64,000 nucleotides of DNA from Trogon surrucura (Eukaryota; Chordata; Aves; Trogoniformes; Trogonidae): assembly GCA_020746105.1 (NCBI GenBank), contig CM036619.1, positions 54,296,635-54,360,634 on the forward strand. The letters are read 5' to 3'. Every line of letters begins with the position of its first letter. Positions within the stretch are counted from its first letter, which is position 1. A program made the position numbers and the translations under genes. Below, in pieces: positions 1-12,821 of this stretch. The notes beneath the pieces are model-generated. The model did not search any database. It was not told the origin of the DNA and saw only the letters and a list, made by a program, of their open reading frames with translations.

Positions 1-1985
1 AGAGCTAACAAAGCTCCTTGGACAGTGAACTGGAACACAGTTTCACCAAAACTTCATCGCACAGAGATGCCTTATATCTCTTAGATGGAAGTGTCACTTT
101 AAACACGGTGAGCTGTGCAGGATTCAAACTGGACCTGTAAGGGAATGGCTTTTATGCGTCACTAGAAATAGCTTAAGACTTCCCATGTCCTTGAAGAACT
201 TGAGTTACATCTTTCAGAATGAGCTGGAAGACAAGCTTATTAGCTAAAATTTTAACATTTTTGTAGCTTACATCAGCAGAAATCCTGCTTAGAAGAAATG
301 GGCAAAATATCCCATAACAGGCTCTGAGTATACACATTTAGATGAATACAAAACTGTTTTCAGAGGAATAGTTTTCCTCATCTGAAAACATAAAAATGAA
401 CATTATCACACCATTCAAATTAACTTCTATGTGCAAATGTTTTGCAATATAAAAACTATTTTCCATAATCCTGTTGAAAGACTGGCAAAGCAGATGAGTC
501 TTGATGCCAATGTAATAGAAATCTGAAGTCTGTTCCCAACTCTACTTAAAGTGACCTTGAAAAAGCTGTGCAATATTTTATTTGTGAAAATGAGCCACTG
601 AAAGATACTGTCAAAGTTAGAAGTATGAACCATGTGTAATGTGAAGGAAATAGAAATATTAACAGCAATTAGAAAGAGAGCTGGAACTGAAATTTATGGT
701 TCCTGGGCTTCCTATCAAATGTATCTTTGTACATAACAACAGAGATAATAACAGGGACTGTCTGTGTCTCTTCCGCAGTTGTTCTGGGTCAGATAAAATC
801 ACATGCTCTGGCTGTTCTGTTTATCTTAATGCTGTATATGAAATAAATGTGAGCAACTGAGAATACTAAATGATGGTCCAAGCTAGAATCAGTGGCACAT
901 GGACTGCTCCTTCTCCCTAGAGCAGGATGCTTTGATTCTCCCTTTCCCAACTATGAAATACTTTCAAGAAAGGAGTCTTAAAAATACATCTCTTCAGTTT
1001 AAAAAAGTAAATCAGATTATAATTTGGAACCATGACAATTGTCAAATCAGCTGCAGTTTCTTCAGACTTCTAGACTATACACCTTATATCAGCATAATAT
1101 TTCATTTTATGATGTGACTTTAAGTCTTATGATACTGAAACGGTTTAAAATTTTTATGGAACTAAATTTTATTAATAAAGACTTTTATGTCAGTATCATG
1201 CTGATTCTATAACCAGCAATAAATATGTTTAAGAGCATGTCCTCAGCAGGGATGTTTAGTTAAAAGAAACAACAAGCACTCAGAGTATTAAATTGGACTT
1301 TGAATTGTCATTTTCTGAGGTTAGTTTAAAGAAAGCTAATACATATCAAAGTGATCAATCATGTCAGCTCTGGAGTGGAATTCTCCAGGCCTCTTTTTTC
1401 TGTCAACTTTGTGTGCTTTAAGAGTATCATCAGACATGACAGCCTATTCTCTCACATGCAGGAGGTTAAGTCAGAAGCAGCTTGCAGGACTGACAGGAAC
1501 AACTTTGATATAAAGTAAACAGATGATGAAAACTGGATCCAATATTTGCAAAATCCCCTAACAGTGTAATTATTTGTTTGGTTATATTGCCAGAGAAGTA
1601 GAGAGATCATAACACTGGACAAATGTCTTCAAAGAGACTGGAGAAACTGCAAAAAATGGACTATTCTTTGTAATTATAAGAGACAGCAACTTTTTTTTTT
1701 TTTTTTCAAAGCCTTCTCCTGATTTTAAGTCAGGAGTCTAATTTTTTCGATTTTCATTTTCATCAATACATTTTTTCTTCTTGTGATATGAAAGGTGCCC
1801 CACTTTTGCCTGCAGAAACATACCACATATGAACTTGTCTATCTACAAAAATACTGTATCTGCTGTCGACACAGATGTGGCCTGGAGTGAAGAAACTTCT
1901 CCCCAAGCAATTTCTAAATTTCAAGCTTTCTTTCTTCATTTTCAATAGCATATTACTCCCCTGCCCACCCCTTAACACCATGTTT
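1..1985. other. Unique AT-rich sequence, no gene seen
   Basis: Non-coding AT-rich DNA. It holds a 16-T run at 1691-1706. Short open frames near 427-633, 899-1117 and 1763-1981 lack any recognisable domain and are what chance gives in this composition. Confidence 0.6.
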
Positions 1986-2058
1986 CAGAGAATCATAGAA
2001 CAGTTTGGTTGAAAGAAACCTTCAAGGTCATTGAGTCCAACCATTTCAATGGCTTGTG
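1986..2058 (-). mobile_element. CR1 LINE 3'-end fragment
   Basis: The plus strand reads AGAATCATAGAACAG followed by a block like TTCAAGGTCATTGAGTCCAA. This is the reverse complement of the conserved CR1 3' end (target-like GACCT block and terminal octamers). Only about 70 bp remain, so the copy is extremely 5'-truncated, as is normal for CR1. The terminal octamer array is down to about one unit. Divergence suggests an older avian subfamily. Confidence 0.75.
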
Positions 2059-5000
2059 GTGGATAAATGGGGGATATATTGGTTTGTCCAGATTTCTACT
2101 ATGATTTGGTTTTTCATTAGAGAAGATAAACTGACTTTAAGAATTTTTACAGGTCTATTAAGTTAATTAAGATTTTTTTCTTTAGTTTAGAAGTAAAATA
2201 TAGTAGGTTGTTTTTTTTCTTGAAAAGCTTTACATAAAATCTCTATAAAGGGAAAGTAATTAGTTTACCTTTTTAAAAGAAATATCACCCTACATTTACT
2301 GCTACTGCATTTAATATCCCTTTTCATAAATCAAGCCATTAGCTCCAAGACCATTTTTGGATGAGCTATAAATTAACGTACTAGAGGATCACGTTTCATT
2401 TACATATATAGCTTCCTCAAGCAGTACCACCTCAGCACACCCAGAATAAACTCCAGTTTGCATTTGCAGTACAGTTATATTTTACGGTATGTGACAAAAA
2501 AAAATGTGAGAAACTCACTTCTTTCATTAAAAATAATTTACTAATCCTCAACTATGTGAAAACGAGATCCAAAGGAGTCCTAAAAACTTAGGAAACAGTG
2601 TATGAATAAAAAGAAACACAAGGATTTCTGGAGCTTGACAGATGTTTTTAAACATCTGGAGTTGACATTGCTGACTTTATGACACATTTAAACTAAGATA
2701 GGCTCACTGTGACTACCTTGTGTTGTACCTACAACTTACTTAGTTGCCTGGAAAAATCTTGTGTTACGTCTAGGAGTTAGCAGTGATAACATCTATTTCT
2801 ACACTGAGTAGGTAAAATTAAGTAAGAAGATGTATTTTACTTCCTTAGGTTTTTGGGTAAATAATTGACGCTTTTTCCCACTCAAACACACTGAAAAGAC
2901 CTCTACCTTTACTATTTTTTTCTAAGATTTCTGGTATTTTTAGACACTGCATATTCAGAATGTAGAACAGTGCAATTGTTGCAAGTAAGCAATAAGTAGC
3001 TATAGTGGTAGTTTGTGGGTTTTTTTTTTTAAATAACACTACTTTGCTGTATTATGCATTCATAATTATCATGATGCAACAGAAATTAAGGAGCAAATCT
3101 AGCAGGTGAGTTCAGGGGACTGGAGACTTCCTACTAATACCATTTACTCCTGTATCCCCCACTGTGACTTGCTTTTAAGCATCCCATGCAGGCTTCAGAT
3201 GCATCTATAGGATTCAAAATGGTGCACGGGAAATTAATTTTACACTTGTCCTGAGATTTTAGGGTCTTCTGAAAGGGCACAAAATAATGCAAATACGTGT
3301 CCTTGTTCTATCTTGCTTTCTTACAGGAGACCCAGAATATCAGCTACCATGAAACAGTAATGCCCCATTCAAATTCAGTGGAGGAAAACACATGGAGACT
3401 CTCAAGGGGTATCCTTTGGTCGCCCAAGAGGATGGCAAAACCATTAGATATTTTTATTTATGTCTTCTGTAAAATAAGCACCCCCAGCCTCAACTATTGC
3501 ATGGTGGAAGTATCTATAAGAATCCGCATTGAAAGTTACTCATTTTTAAAGATACGGATGAGATACTTTTGTATCAGTAAAGACTATTTTATATTATATG
3601 TTCAAATAGAAGTTTCTATAAAATTCTATAGGCACTAAAAGCAAGTTGCACTAAATGTTACAATTTCTTAATGCATATTGTTCAGAGATACTTATAACAC
3701 TCCATTCTACTGCTAAAAATACACACAGAATAAAATAGAAATATTTCGTATCTGAGTGCATACAGAAATTTTATCAAATTAAAACAAGATTACTCTTACT
3801 GGAAGCAGTTTCTTTGCTATTAGCACTCAGTAGGTCTCACCTCTTTCTCCCTGTGGAGAAAACCAATGGTTGCAGAATGCTATAGCCACTGTAGCATCTT
3901 TCTATAATTAGCAGAGTTTTCTAATACTAGATGCATTTATTTCCTAACTTTGTGGGAAGAAAGTCAACGCAATGTCTTTTTGAAAACCCTGCTGTGCCAG
4001 CATTATTTGTGTTCTAATATTTTCTAACAGCTTTTTCCAGGTATAAATGAGATGCCAAATCTAAATTAACACTGGAAACATGACCTGCCCTTCTTTTTTG
4101 CTGCAAACTGATAGCTCAGCTGCATATGTCAAATGTGAATTGTCCTACCAAGCTAACTAGAGACTCAGGATTGGCATATTGCTGAACTGCAAAACTTGCC
4201 AACAAAACATCACCATAAAGAATAAGGAATCCTAAACAATTTCATAAACTATTTTTCACTTCTTAGTATTTTTCTGGTAATTTGACAGTATTAATTCTCA
4301 AAAATTTAAATTTACAGGGCCTCACAAAGCCTTCTTGTTTAGCAAAAATACGGCTTTCGCATAAATCTCTTCCCCAGTTAACTAACTGCTTCTCCCACAC
4401 CCAGTTCATACACACTGTCATCTGGATTCTGCTTTGCCCCTTCCTCATGATCATGGGAAAAACCCCAACATGGAATAAACTGCAGATGTCTATCAACCCT
4501 CCTATCAAAACCAAATATACCTATATACTTTTGAATCTTCCTTTCTGAAAAGCAAGCTTGTTAGCTTTTGTTAGCTTTTACTGAATGGAAGAATACATTT
4601 CTTTCCTCTTTGTAGTAGCCTCCTGGCTAAGTAAAAGTTATAGTATCTCCTCTTAATTTGATTACTTTTTTTTTTTTCCTAAGCAATCACTGTTAATAAA
4701 GCCTTTCCTCTCAATAATTAGTTTCCTAGGCTTTTATGATTTCAGCTGCTCTCTCCTGAACTTTATCCTACAGGTTCTAATCCTTCCTGAAGCAGAAACA
4801 GTACTTCCACTGGAACCATCCAGTGCCACATCCTTCCCTCCTGTTACAAGTTCTATGAAAAATCTTCCCAAACCAGCAAGAAAATCAAAACATTTCATAT
4901 AAAAATAGATAATACTAGCAGAAGAAAGATGTGGTGAAACCTGTGTGTCTTCATCTACCAAACTTCGCTTATCTTCAGATCACTGAAAAAGAGGTTTCTA

Positions 5001-5491
5001 GTTCACATAGACTAAAAAAGATCTGAGAAACTTGGAAGGCTTGTAAAAGCTTAATGCTTCATGTCAGATAAAAGTAGAGATGAAAAACTCCTGTTCCTTT
5101 TAATGCAAATTATAAAACCATACTCTCAATGGACCACAGAAAGAACAGGACGAAGGAAAGCATTTTTGAATATCAAGCCATTAGATCCTTAGGAAAAAAA
5201 AAAAAAAGAAAATGAAGATAATCAAAAGCATTAAAGACTAGCAAGAAAACAAGATGTACTATTTTATCATGTTGATTTTCATTATCACATCTTCCAATAT
5301 CAACTCATGGCTAAACATAGTTTATGTAATTGCACCAAAATACCTTTTAGCTCCTAAGTGTGAAACTCAACTATGTTTTTTTCTCATTTGGCAAGTGAAT
5401 GCTTGCTCAGCACCCCAAATTTCAGTACATTTCCAGTTCAGTGGCCAGGTTCTCCTCTTCCTCTGCCATTTAACCTTGCCTCTCTACTTTC
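2059..5491. other. Unique AT-rich sequence, no gene seen
   Basis: No repeat family or exon was recognised. It contains short T and A runs (3020-3030, near 4669, near 5192). The longest frame, 3297-3638 plus, has no domain, and overlapping frames near 4263-4548 lie on both strands, which argues against coding. Confidence 0.55.
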
Positions 5492-5541
5492 CTTTACCTT
5501 AAAGCGTTGGGTGTTTCTTTACCTTAAAGTGTTGGGCTAGA
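5492..5541 (+). repeat. 25-bp tandem duplication at a CR1 tail edge
   Basis: CTTTACCTTAAAG followed by CGTTGGG or TGTTGGG occurs at 5492 and again at 5517, a period of 25 bp with one difference. The second copy runs straight into a CR1 3' tail, so the duplication covers the left boundary of that fragment. Confidence 0.75.
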
Positions 5542-5575
5542 TGATCCCTTCCAACCCAGCAATCTATGATTCTAT
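5531..5575 (+). mobile_element. CR1 LINE terminal fragment
   Basis: GTTGGGCTAGATGATCCCTT then TCCAACCC and AATCTATGATTCTAT form the last 45 bp or so of a CR1 in the plus orientation. A few bases of the usual GAGGTCCC block are missing. No CR1 body precedes it. Confidence 0.8.
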
Positions 5576-7699
5576 CGTAAGACTTCTGCCTATACACACC
5601 ACTGCAATTCTATGCTGATCCACTCTATCAACAGCATCTTTATTTCACACAGGCAAGTTAATACCATTACCGACTCTTAACCAGAAAGGCTCCATCTTTG
5701 CCATAGACTGTGCAGGACATTGGTGCTAGTTCCTGAACTAAAGTTGAGGGCGAGAAACAGGAGTAGAAATGGTGGATGGAAATATTCGTAATTCACAACA
5801 TGGGGGAACTCCAGCCTGCGTCCTCTTCCACAGCACTTTTAAGGCTGCCTTAGGATCTGTCAGACCCTGGTGGCAGTGGTAGTAGTGTATCAGAGTATGG
5901 TTACACAACAGGTATGTATAGGAGTCAACACTACTTCTACGTGCAGTAAAGCAGTCACTATTAAATCAACTGCATTCACCTTAGGAATTAATACAGATGA
6001 CAGCTATATAGGAAGTAGCCATTTCCTGAGCAGCTAATTAGAATACTCCTCAGAGTAAATAAGAGTAACAGCTAGTCATTATTGTAATTATTCATTTCTG
6101 TGCCAGTCACTTTGCCTTCTCAGTGTATATTAATGTACTTTAGAGATGGCAAGCACAGCTGAACAAACATCAGATTGCACCTGAAGTTACTGAAGCACAA
6201 GAAATGAAGACAGTATATTGGTGGTTATGGGGTAGCAATATGAAGTCATTATTGAAAGACAACAAATTAGATGCTGTCATATGTCAAAATATAAGTCATC
6301 CTTTGGAAAGATACGCATAGTACATACACAAACTGCAGCTATACATCTCCTAGGTAATACGTGTATCAACTACACAGATTTGAATGTCTGGTCCATTGCA
6401 AACTGGTGAATGCATAACAACTGATTACATATATATTCTAGCCAGAACAGAGGTGTATGTGTTTGAACTGTTTTAAGTATTCAGAGTTGCACTACTTAAT
6501 TTGCATTTCATATTTCTGACATGTGTAAGGTTTATTAACAAGTATAGAGGTGAAAGTTATCTCTGTGTTTAGAGTTCTAGAATTCAGCAACTCAGCAGTC
6601 TGGGAAAACCCATTCACTGCACCACACATTCATTGCACTAATCCAGGAATAGCTTTTGAGTATCTGAGCCAGCTATGTTAACCACAGCTGTCCATTGCTC
6701 AAGCTGATCTCACTTTAAATCCCCATAAAGTACCATTCACAAAGTGAACTCTATTAATGAGTTTTCTGTCACAAATTTTGGGGGTTTTTCTTATATGCAA
6801 GGTCAGCATTACAAATTAAACATTTCTTAGGAGACACTCCCATTACAAGTGTAAGCATATACAGAACAACCTGTAAAAATTGCCTGTTGATAAATGCTAA
6901 CTTCAAATCTCAGTTACTCTAGTATTTGAACAAAGTGATACGGGCAAAAATGCACCTGCATGCAAAATGTGATATGATTCCACTGAATCATTACAGAATA
7001 AGGAAGTAAAGCAACAGAAACATTTTTATGATAAAGAAAAAAGCCATAATAAATATTTCTCACAAGTCTTTTATCACTTCTCATTTGACAATATAACTGC
7101 CAAGCAGTTGCATAACATCAGCAGACCCATATAAAACAAACATGTCATGTCAACAAATGACAGCCACCCACCAGCAAACACTGTGATAGATCAGAAATAA
7201 TACAAGAGTAGGATGAATCCCTGTGGCATTCCCAAATTAAAATCACAAAATATTGACTGGGAGCAATTTGGAACAGCCACCTGGCCTCATTACATTAAGA
7301 TTTTAAAATCTGATCATAACTTATCTGCAACATATGCTTTGCAGGTGTAGCTTTATTCCATAAGTAAACTTGAAAAGAGACACAGAAATTCTTAATGACA
7401 AGTTTTGTGGCATTAGAAAAATGGCAGTAGAACAGTAAGCAAATTTGAACTAATCCTTTCCCCCTTCTCTTCTGATAAGATTTTTAATATATTCCTATTT
7501 TCATATAAGAAGACAATTCACTGTCTAATACATCATAACAGAGTATACATTTTAACATCCCAGAAAAGATATTAGAGTATGAGCTTAATGTGACTTCAGT
7601 TTCTAAAATTTGTTAGACTTATCTGGAAATGTTACCTGTAACTTAATTGAAACCTCTTAAACAAACTTGTAATAAAGCCAGTACATGCAATATGACCCA
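5576..7699. other. Unique AT-rich sequence, possible conserved non-coding element
   Basis: No gene or repeat was recognised. The stretch at about 5960-6130 has several TAATTA/ATTATT homeodomain-like cores and a TGACAGCT (TALE-like) site in a low-CpG context, a look common in conserved vertebrate enhancers. That is only a resemblance. Confidence 0.4.
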
Positions 7700-8845
7700 A
7701 ATAATAATGAAAAGAAGAGGAAGTCAGCCTCACCTCTGTGCCATGTAAAATCATGGAGCAGATCCTCCTGGTAGCTGTACTAAGGCAGGTGAAAAATAAC
7801 GAGGTGATCAGTGACAGCCAACATGGCTTCACAAAGAGCAAATCGTGCCTGACTAATTTGGTGGCTACAGCTACAGCTCTGGTTGATATGGGAAGAGCAA
7901 CTGACGTCATCTACCTGGACTTTGACACTGCCCCACACGACATCCCTGTTTCCAATATCAAGAGCTATGGACTTGATGGGTGGACCACTCGGTGGATAAA
8001 GAACTGGCTAGAGGGTCGCATTCAAAGAGTTGTGGTCAGTGGCTCGATGTCCACACGGAGTGACAAGTGGAGTTCCTCGGGGGTCTGTTCTGGGTCCAGT
8101 GCTGTTCCACATCTTTGTCAGCAACATGGACAACGGCATCGAGTGCATGCTCAGCAAGTTTGCCAATGACACCAAGCTGTGTGAGGCAGTGGACTTGCTT
8201 GAGGGAAAGGATGCCAATGCCATCCAGAGAGATCTTGACAGGCTTGAGAAATGGGCCAATACAAACTGCACGAGGTTCAACAAGTCAAAGTGCAAGGTCC
8301 TGCACCTGTGTCGGACCAATCCCAGGCACAAATATAAACTGGGCAGAGAGTGGGTAGTTCTGAAGAGAAGGACTTGGGGGTGTTGATACACGAGAAGCTC
8401 AACACGAGCAGGTAGTGTGCTCATGCAGCCCAAAAGGCCAACCATATCCTGCGATGCATTAAGAGGAATGTGGACAGCAGATCAAGAGAGGTGATTCTCC
8501 CCCTTTGCTCTGCTCTTGTGAGACCTCACCTCAAATACTGCAGCCAGTTCTGGTGTCCCCACCATAAAGGGGACATAGATCTGTTGGAATGAGTCCAGAG
8601 GAGGGCCACAAAGATGATCCAGGGGCTGGAGCACCTCTGCTATGAGGACAGGCTGAGGGAGCTGGGATTGTTCAGCCTGGAGAATACAAGACTACGGAGG
8701 GCCCTTATAACTGCCTTCCAATACCAGAAGGGAACCTACAGGAAGGCTGGGGAGGGCCTTTTTACAAGAGTGTCCAGCAACAGGATAAGGGGAAATGGAC
8801 TTAAATTGAAGGAAAGCACTCTCAAGGAGGTGGCAGTTGCTTAAG
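7700..8845 (+). mobile_element. CR1 LINE, RT to C-terminal segment, 3' tail missing
   Basis: About 1.1 kb of CR1 body in sense orientation. It starts in the conserved stretch that includes ATCATGGAGCAGATCCTCCT and runs through the RT palm, the linker and the C-terminal region. It stops near AGGTGGCAGTTGC, with no 3' untranslated region and no terminal octamers. CR1 copies normally keep the 3' end and lose the 5' end, so this one has either lost its tail later or been broken by rearrangement. Near 8818 an internal deletion seems to join two distant parts of the C-terminal region. Frameshifts and stops are spread through it, so it is dead and fairly old. Confidence 0.9.
7738..8844 (+). pseudogene. 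CR1 ORF2 (reverse transcriptase) remnant
   Basis: Three frames carry successive parts of one protein. 7738-8064 gives a [12 protein letters not shown] start and RT motif A, where YLDF is followed directly by DTAPH. About four residues that usually sit between them, including one expected acidic position, are missing. A frameshift near 8065 moves the reading to 8030-8386, with SGVP-GSVLGP (motif B) and FANDTKL, where the catalytic FADD box has Asp changed to Asn. After further breaks, 8614-8844 holds the C-terminal block [16 protein letters not shown]. The family encodes an endonuclease-RT that copies LINE RNA at the target site. This copy cannot be active. Confidence 0.88.
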
Positions 8846-11800
8846 ATGTTGGTTAATATTTTTAATTTTTCTGAAGTTTTTATTTAGTTACTTAAAATAA
8901 ACTCCTCCACATATCCTGCCCAAGCTGCTCTATCAGCAAGTGAGTATGCCATCAGGTTCTCTCTGCCACTCAAGAAATTGCTCCGCTAAATCCCCACGCT
9001 GGTGCAGAAAAAATAGCCTGCTCCCAAGTCTCTGAGAGCAGGCTCTCTGCTCTCTCCTCGCCACCACAAGCCTTTAAGCTGACACTGCTTTTCCCTTTGG
9101 AGGTGAAAGCATTCCTGCACCATGTGATAGGCTACTAAGAACGCCTGGGGTGCTGCAAGGAGCTGACAGAAAGAGCCAAGCTTATCAGCTGGTTATGTTT
9201 CCTCTTTCCCCACTAAATTTGCTGTGAATTCACACATCAAACTCCCGCTGAAAAACAGGAAATGTGCAAATTTGCAAAGCTTCACAGGAAAGAGACCCAA
9301 ACCCTAGAGACCGATGAGCAGACAGCCCCAAACTGCATTTTTAACAATGCAACAACTCACAATCCCATGTCAAGTCACCCCATTAGCAATCCAATGAACA
9401 GTAATTACAGCAGTTCCACTTAATCAGAATTAATATCTAACTCCATAAATCTGCAGTTTAGACATTCTACCAGAAGCTAGAGACATTTTATGCACGGGTG
9501 TGCCTTTTGATACTGACACTTCATCTCTGCAAAATAGCACTCTTCAGTCTGTACTGGTTTTCATCCTGTTAAGAGCCCATCGACCATAGCTGAAGATGAG
9601 CCATTGCATCATCTGCTTGAATAAAAATTAATTTAAGTCTCTTCTTTCTTCTTTTATTAGGCAATGCCAACTCTAAATGGAATATTCAGCATCTTTCAGA
9701 CATTTAGTTAATTATGTTGATTGTAACATGGCCAAACCATCTCATGTGAGCTGTATTTATCACTACACATTGCTAAACTAATAGAATTTCATTGTTTTCT
9801 GTTTTACTGGGACTAAACTTTGATGCCAAACACCAGTTTTCCAGATTTATGCCATGAATGCACATCTTCAAATAATTTATAGGGTTTTGAAAGATACTAA
9901 TAGAAGTTCTACAAATGTCCTCATTATGCCTTTTTTATGCTTTCATTTCTATTTCTGGAGAATAACAGAGTATCTCTGTCATTTGTTTGGTCATGAAATC
10001 CTTTATGCTGGTGAAGAAATCAGGTAGTCCTTCTCAAGTATGTTAATATTGCATCATAAAATTAAAAGGTTTCTAATGATCTCAAACTGTGTGTAAACCT
10101 AGTTGCTTATTTTATTTTTCCTTATTTGTAGATTTTTGTTATATAAGCTACAGAACTGGATCTTCAAAAATAGGCTGAATTTCTGATTAAAAAAAATAAT
10201 TAAGGGTCACAGGAAAATAAAGAGCTACTACTTGCTGGAAGATCTGTAAACAATATATTGAATGAAAAAACTATTGGAAAAACAGGATCTGTGCAGCCTT
10301 TATCTCCCTTTAGTTCTGAGGAATAACTAGCCTGGCTACATTTTTGTTTGTTTTTTTTTTCTTATAATGGAATCAGAGATTGGTCATCTCCAAGCTACAT
10401 ATATCTTTTAATCCAAATAAGGTGACTCGTTCTGATCCCTCCTCTCCTGACAGGTATCTTTACACAGGAAGGTAAGGTGTTTTAGTCCCTTTCTATAAAA
10501 CTTTTTATTCCATTCTCCATTTTGTTGCACCATGCTACTGCATTCTCAGACACCTTTTCTTTCAAAACAACCACTTCGAATGCCTACGCTTTCTGGATTG
10601 TCCTCCTCAAAAAGTAACGTGAAAATATTAGGGTTTTTTTAATTTGCTTACTGGAACAAATGATCAATAATCTCTCAATAGCTCATGCTTGATACGCAGC
10701 AGAATTATGGGCTTATTGGCAATATTTCCTACAATGGAAAGGGCCAGGACAGGCCATTTTAGTATTTATAAAACTGTACTCTAATGAATTTCTTCTAGGC
10801 AGAATCTAAATGGCAAGTACTGCAAATGCAAAAGGAAACATAAAGTGAAAGCCCCTTCTAAGCTGATATCTCTAAAAGGGGTATTTAACAATACAGTGGA
10901 ATGGAGTGAAAATCAATCAACCTTAAGAGTAGAAAAATTTATTTGAGAATAGAAATGTAGAAAGATTGCTGCAGAAGAATAAGGTGGTAGCTAGTAAAAA
11001 TATAAAAAAGCTTATAGCTGGAAAAGCAGGTAGGGAAACCTTGCCATCCTGTATTCTAAACCATGCTATTATGCCAGTTACAAAGAAACATACAGTGGTA
11101 TAATAATGCTGAAAGCTGCAAAGATGGCTTAAGAATACTACTAATTAAAGACAGTGTTCATCAGATGTTTCAAAAGTGACTAAGAGGAAAGCTTCTAGGC
11201 ACCAACATGCTGAGATCCTGGCTGAACCATAAGTTACTATTGACTCAGTTTTCCTGAACTGTGTTTGCTCTCAATCTTTTCGTAAATGTTTGGATTAATA
11301 ATCAGCTAATATAAAGAAAATTGGTCATAACTATGCAATTTTTTTTTTTTAACATGAGATAGTAGTAAATAATCTTAAAAAGGTAGTAGTCCAGACTTCA
11401 AACAACAGAAACTAAATTTGATTCTAAATTGTAAAACTGCTCTAGCTCTTCACAGTAAGCCAAAACCAGTCTTAAATCAATTTCCCCTAAATGTTGACAG
11501 CTGCTAAAAATACATCTCCAGAATCTGTCTTCCTCATAGATACTTGCTAACTGTGCCTAAATAGAGTGATTCTTTATAAGGACAAGCTCAGTTATGTACA
11601 TTGGATAAGAATTATAAAAAAATAATGTACAATTTCTCTCCTGATTTCAAATTTAGATGCATAGGACATATCAGAGAGCCATTTTGTTCATCAGAATATG
11701 ACACTGGATCAATAAATGGTTGCCATCTGTTAAAGTCATAAAAAGGAAATCTGGGGCTACTTAATAGGGACTACTTACTCCAAATGCTACTTGACTTTCT

Positions 11801-12778
11801 CATAAAACTTGTTTACATCTTTTGTATAGTAAGCCATATATGACTTGTACTTTTTAATTATTGCAATTTCCTTCTCTTAAATGAACTTCTTTATTTCATT
11901 CATCGTTTTAATGATACCAGTGATCAGAAAGGGCCAGTTCAATAAACAAACTATTATTTTAGTATCGTAAGTCTCCTAAGGCCTAGTTCTGACAGCATGG
12001 TATCCTACTAAATCATCCATCATGCTAAATTCTGTTATTTCATTAAAAATGTTTTGTAGCTTCTAGTCAAATAGCATAGCATTTGCTTATCAGACACGTG
12101 GTGTCAGTTAATAAGCTTTGTTCAGCTCAGATTCAGAGCTGTTTTAAGCCTCTAAAAATAAGAAAAACATTGTACTATCTTATCTGTTTAAATTTAAAAG
12201 CAGTAATTCATAAGAGTGAATTCTAAGATCTTTTTGATGTTCTATATCATCATGCTAGGCAGTATAGGGCTCTAAAACAACACTGAGAACTGACTAAGAT
12301 CATATTTTGTAAAACTGAAATGGAAGCTCCTTTTGATTTGCTAGGTAGTTCTTTCATTGCGTCCAGATATTGATCAAACCACTGTCTGTAAGCTGGTTAA
12401 AAAACCCCCGGTGAATTCTGAGAACACTTTTTGACCTATGGTTTGTATCAACTGCTATTAAAAATGCATTTATAAAATCCAGAGCAGAAGTCTACTTACT
12501 ACCTTATAATCAAGACAATCTCTATCAAAAATGTATGGGGAGAAACGGAAACATACCTTCCTGTATGAAATCCTCTTTGGCTTCAGTCACTTGATATTTG
12601 TTTGTTCTCTGTGTGCTGTACAAAATCACTTGAAGCACACGGAAATGACACTTTGCCCTTGGGGGTGCAATGGAATGAGAGATTAAATGAGTAAATGGAA
12701 GACTTGGAGCTTCCTCCAAAGGGAAAAAATAAGCTACTCAAATACATTCAAAGCTTTTTCAAGTGTCAGCTTTTTGCT
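8846..12778. other. Unique sequence, no gene seen
   Basis: 8,900-9,300 is somewhat GC-richer than its surroundings. 9,330-9,900 is AT-rich with TTAATTA-type motifs and could be a conserved non-coding element. The rest is ordinary AT-rich DNA with T runs near 10345 and 11340. No coding frame longer than about 65 codons has any domain. Confidence 0.5.
9015..9044. repeat. Perfect 9-bp inverted repeat
   Basis: AGCCTGCTC at 9015-9023 pairs with GAGCAGGCT at 9036-9044 across a 12-nt loop. No T tract follows and no transcript is implied. It sits in the GC-richer patch. Confidence 0.7.
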
Positions 12779-12821
12779 TCTTTTTTTTCTTTCTTTCTTT
12801 CTTTCTTTTTTTCTTTCTTTT
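12779..12821. repeat. TTTC microsatellite
   Basis: A run of T followed by several TTTC units, an interruption of T, and more TTTC. It is a pyrimidine tract of about 43 nt and is likely length-polymorphic. Confidence 0.9.

Noticed and set aside
3297..3638. 113-codon open frame on the plus strand
   Set aside because: No domain, biased toward I, Y and F as expected from AT-rich DNA, with no supporting splice or start signals.
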